This document shows positions 5,376 to 5,465 of a stretch of DNA of 5,465 bases, piece by piece. Location: contig DAHVFL010000332.1 of NCBI GenBank assembly GCA_027316975.1, positions 1 to 5,465 of the forward strand. The letters are read 5' to 3'. Source of the stretch: Chloroflexota bacterium (GTDB taxonomy: Bacteria > Chloroflexota > Ktedonobacteria > Ktedonobacterales > Ktedonobacteraceae). Position 1 is the first letter of the stretch; the number at the start of each line of letters is the position of its first letter. The notes under the pieces were generated by a model. That model worked only from the letters and a program-made list of their open reading frames with translations, made no database searches and had not been told where the DNA came from. The translations under genes were made by a program, and so were the position numbers.

Positions 5376-5465
5376 ATGGGATTCGATCAGTATCATGAGC
5401 CGGCGTCCGACCTGTCACAGGAGACGCGCACATTCGCCCGTATGATTGCATCTTTACAGGAGGAG
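5376..5465 (+). CDS. encapsulated ferritin-like protein (encapsulin cargo), N-terminal fragment
   Basis: Thirty residues are visible, from the ATG at 5376 to the window edge. AAAGGA (5362-5367) lies 8 bases upstream and is a good ribosome binding site. The N-terminus has YHEP (6-9), LSQETR (13-18) and IASLQEE (24-30). I recognise this as the start of the EncFtn family, whose members begin with HEP, then an EET/SETR helix and a SLMEELEA segment. The spacing from HEP to the Glu pair equals that in the Rhodospirillum rubrum protein as I recall it, so E30 would align with a ferroxidase ligand Glu. Such proteins oxidise iron as ring-shaped decamers inside encapsulin nanocompartments. The remaining iron ligands, the length and the C-terminal targeting peptide lie outside the window, so the call rests on a short segment. 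Confidence 0.65.
   Translation, partial: MGFDQYHEPASDLSQETRTFARMIASLQEE

Noticed and set aside
1..5465. CRISPR array, tRNA/rRNA genes or insertion sequence
   Set aside because: I saw no regularly spaced repeats, cloverleaf-like or rRNA-like segments, transposase motifs or terminal inverted repeats in the window.

Overview
The window most resembles a Chloroflexota genome, probably the Ktedonobacteria group. This is an inference from gene content and moderate base composition, not from a marker gene. It carries four complete genes and two gene fragments at the edges: the 3' end of a lysine 5,6-aminomutase beta-subunit-like gene (1-146, +), an ANL-family acyl-CoA ligase (270-1835, +), a GrdB/PrdB-type selenoprotein B family gene (1858-2646, -), a membrane-anchored polysaccharide deacetylase (2719-3687, -), a NagZ-like glycoside hydrolase family 3 lipoprotein (3943-5193, +) and the 5' end of an encapsulated-ferritin-like gene (5376-5465, +).

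The main point is that the third gene is split by an in-frame TGA at 2110-2112. Standard translation makes it look like two hypothetical proteins of 178 and 82 residues. Read through, it is one protein of about 262 residues with a U-P-M-C redox motif. It matches the glycine/sarcosine/betaine/D-proline reductase 'selenoprotein B' family both before and after the TGA. A small hairpin with a GG-containing loop follows the TGA at the spacing of a bacterial SECIS element. The TGA is therefore best read as selenocysteine.

Layout: at the left, the aminomutase and acyl-CoA ligase genes run on the plus strand and are consistent with amino-acid or acyl-CoA catabolism. The selenoprotein gene converges on the ligase with only 22 bases between stop codons and no obvious terminator. 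The deacetylase lies upstream of the selenoprotein on the same strand. It is divergent from the GH3 gene across a 255-base, AT-rich spacer that holds a clear sigma-70-type promoter (TTGAGG, 16 bases, TATAAT) and a perfect 10-base palindrome. The deacetylase and GH3 enzymes probably both act on N-acetylated amino-sugar polymers such as peptidoglycan or chitin. The GH3 gene ends in a hairpin terminator, after which the encapsulin-cargo ferritin-like gene begins; an encapsulin shell gene would be expected just beyond the right edge.
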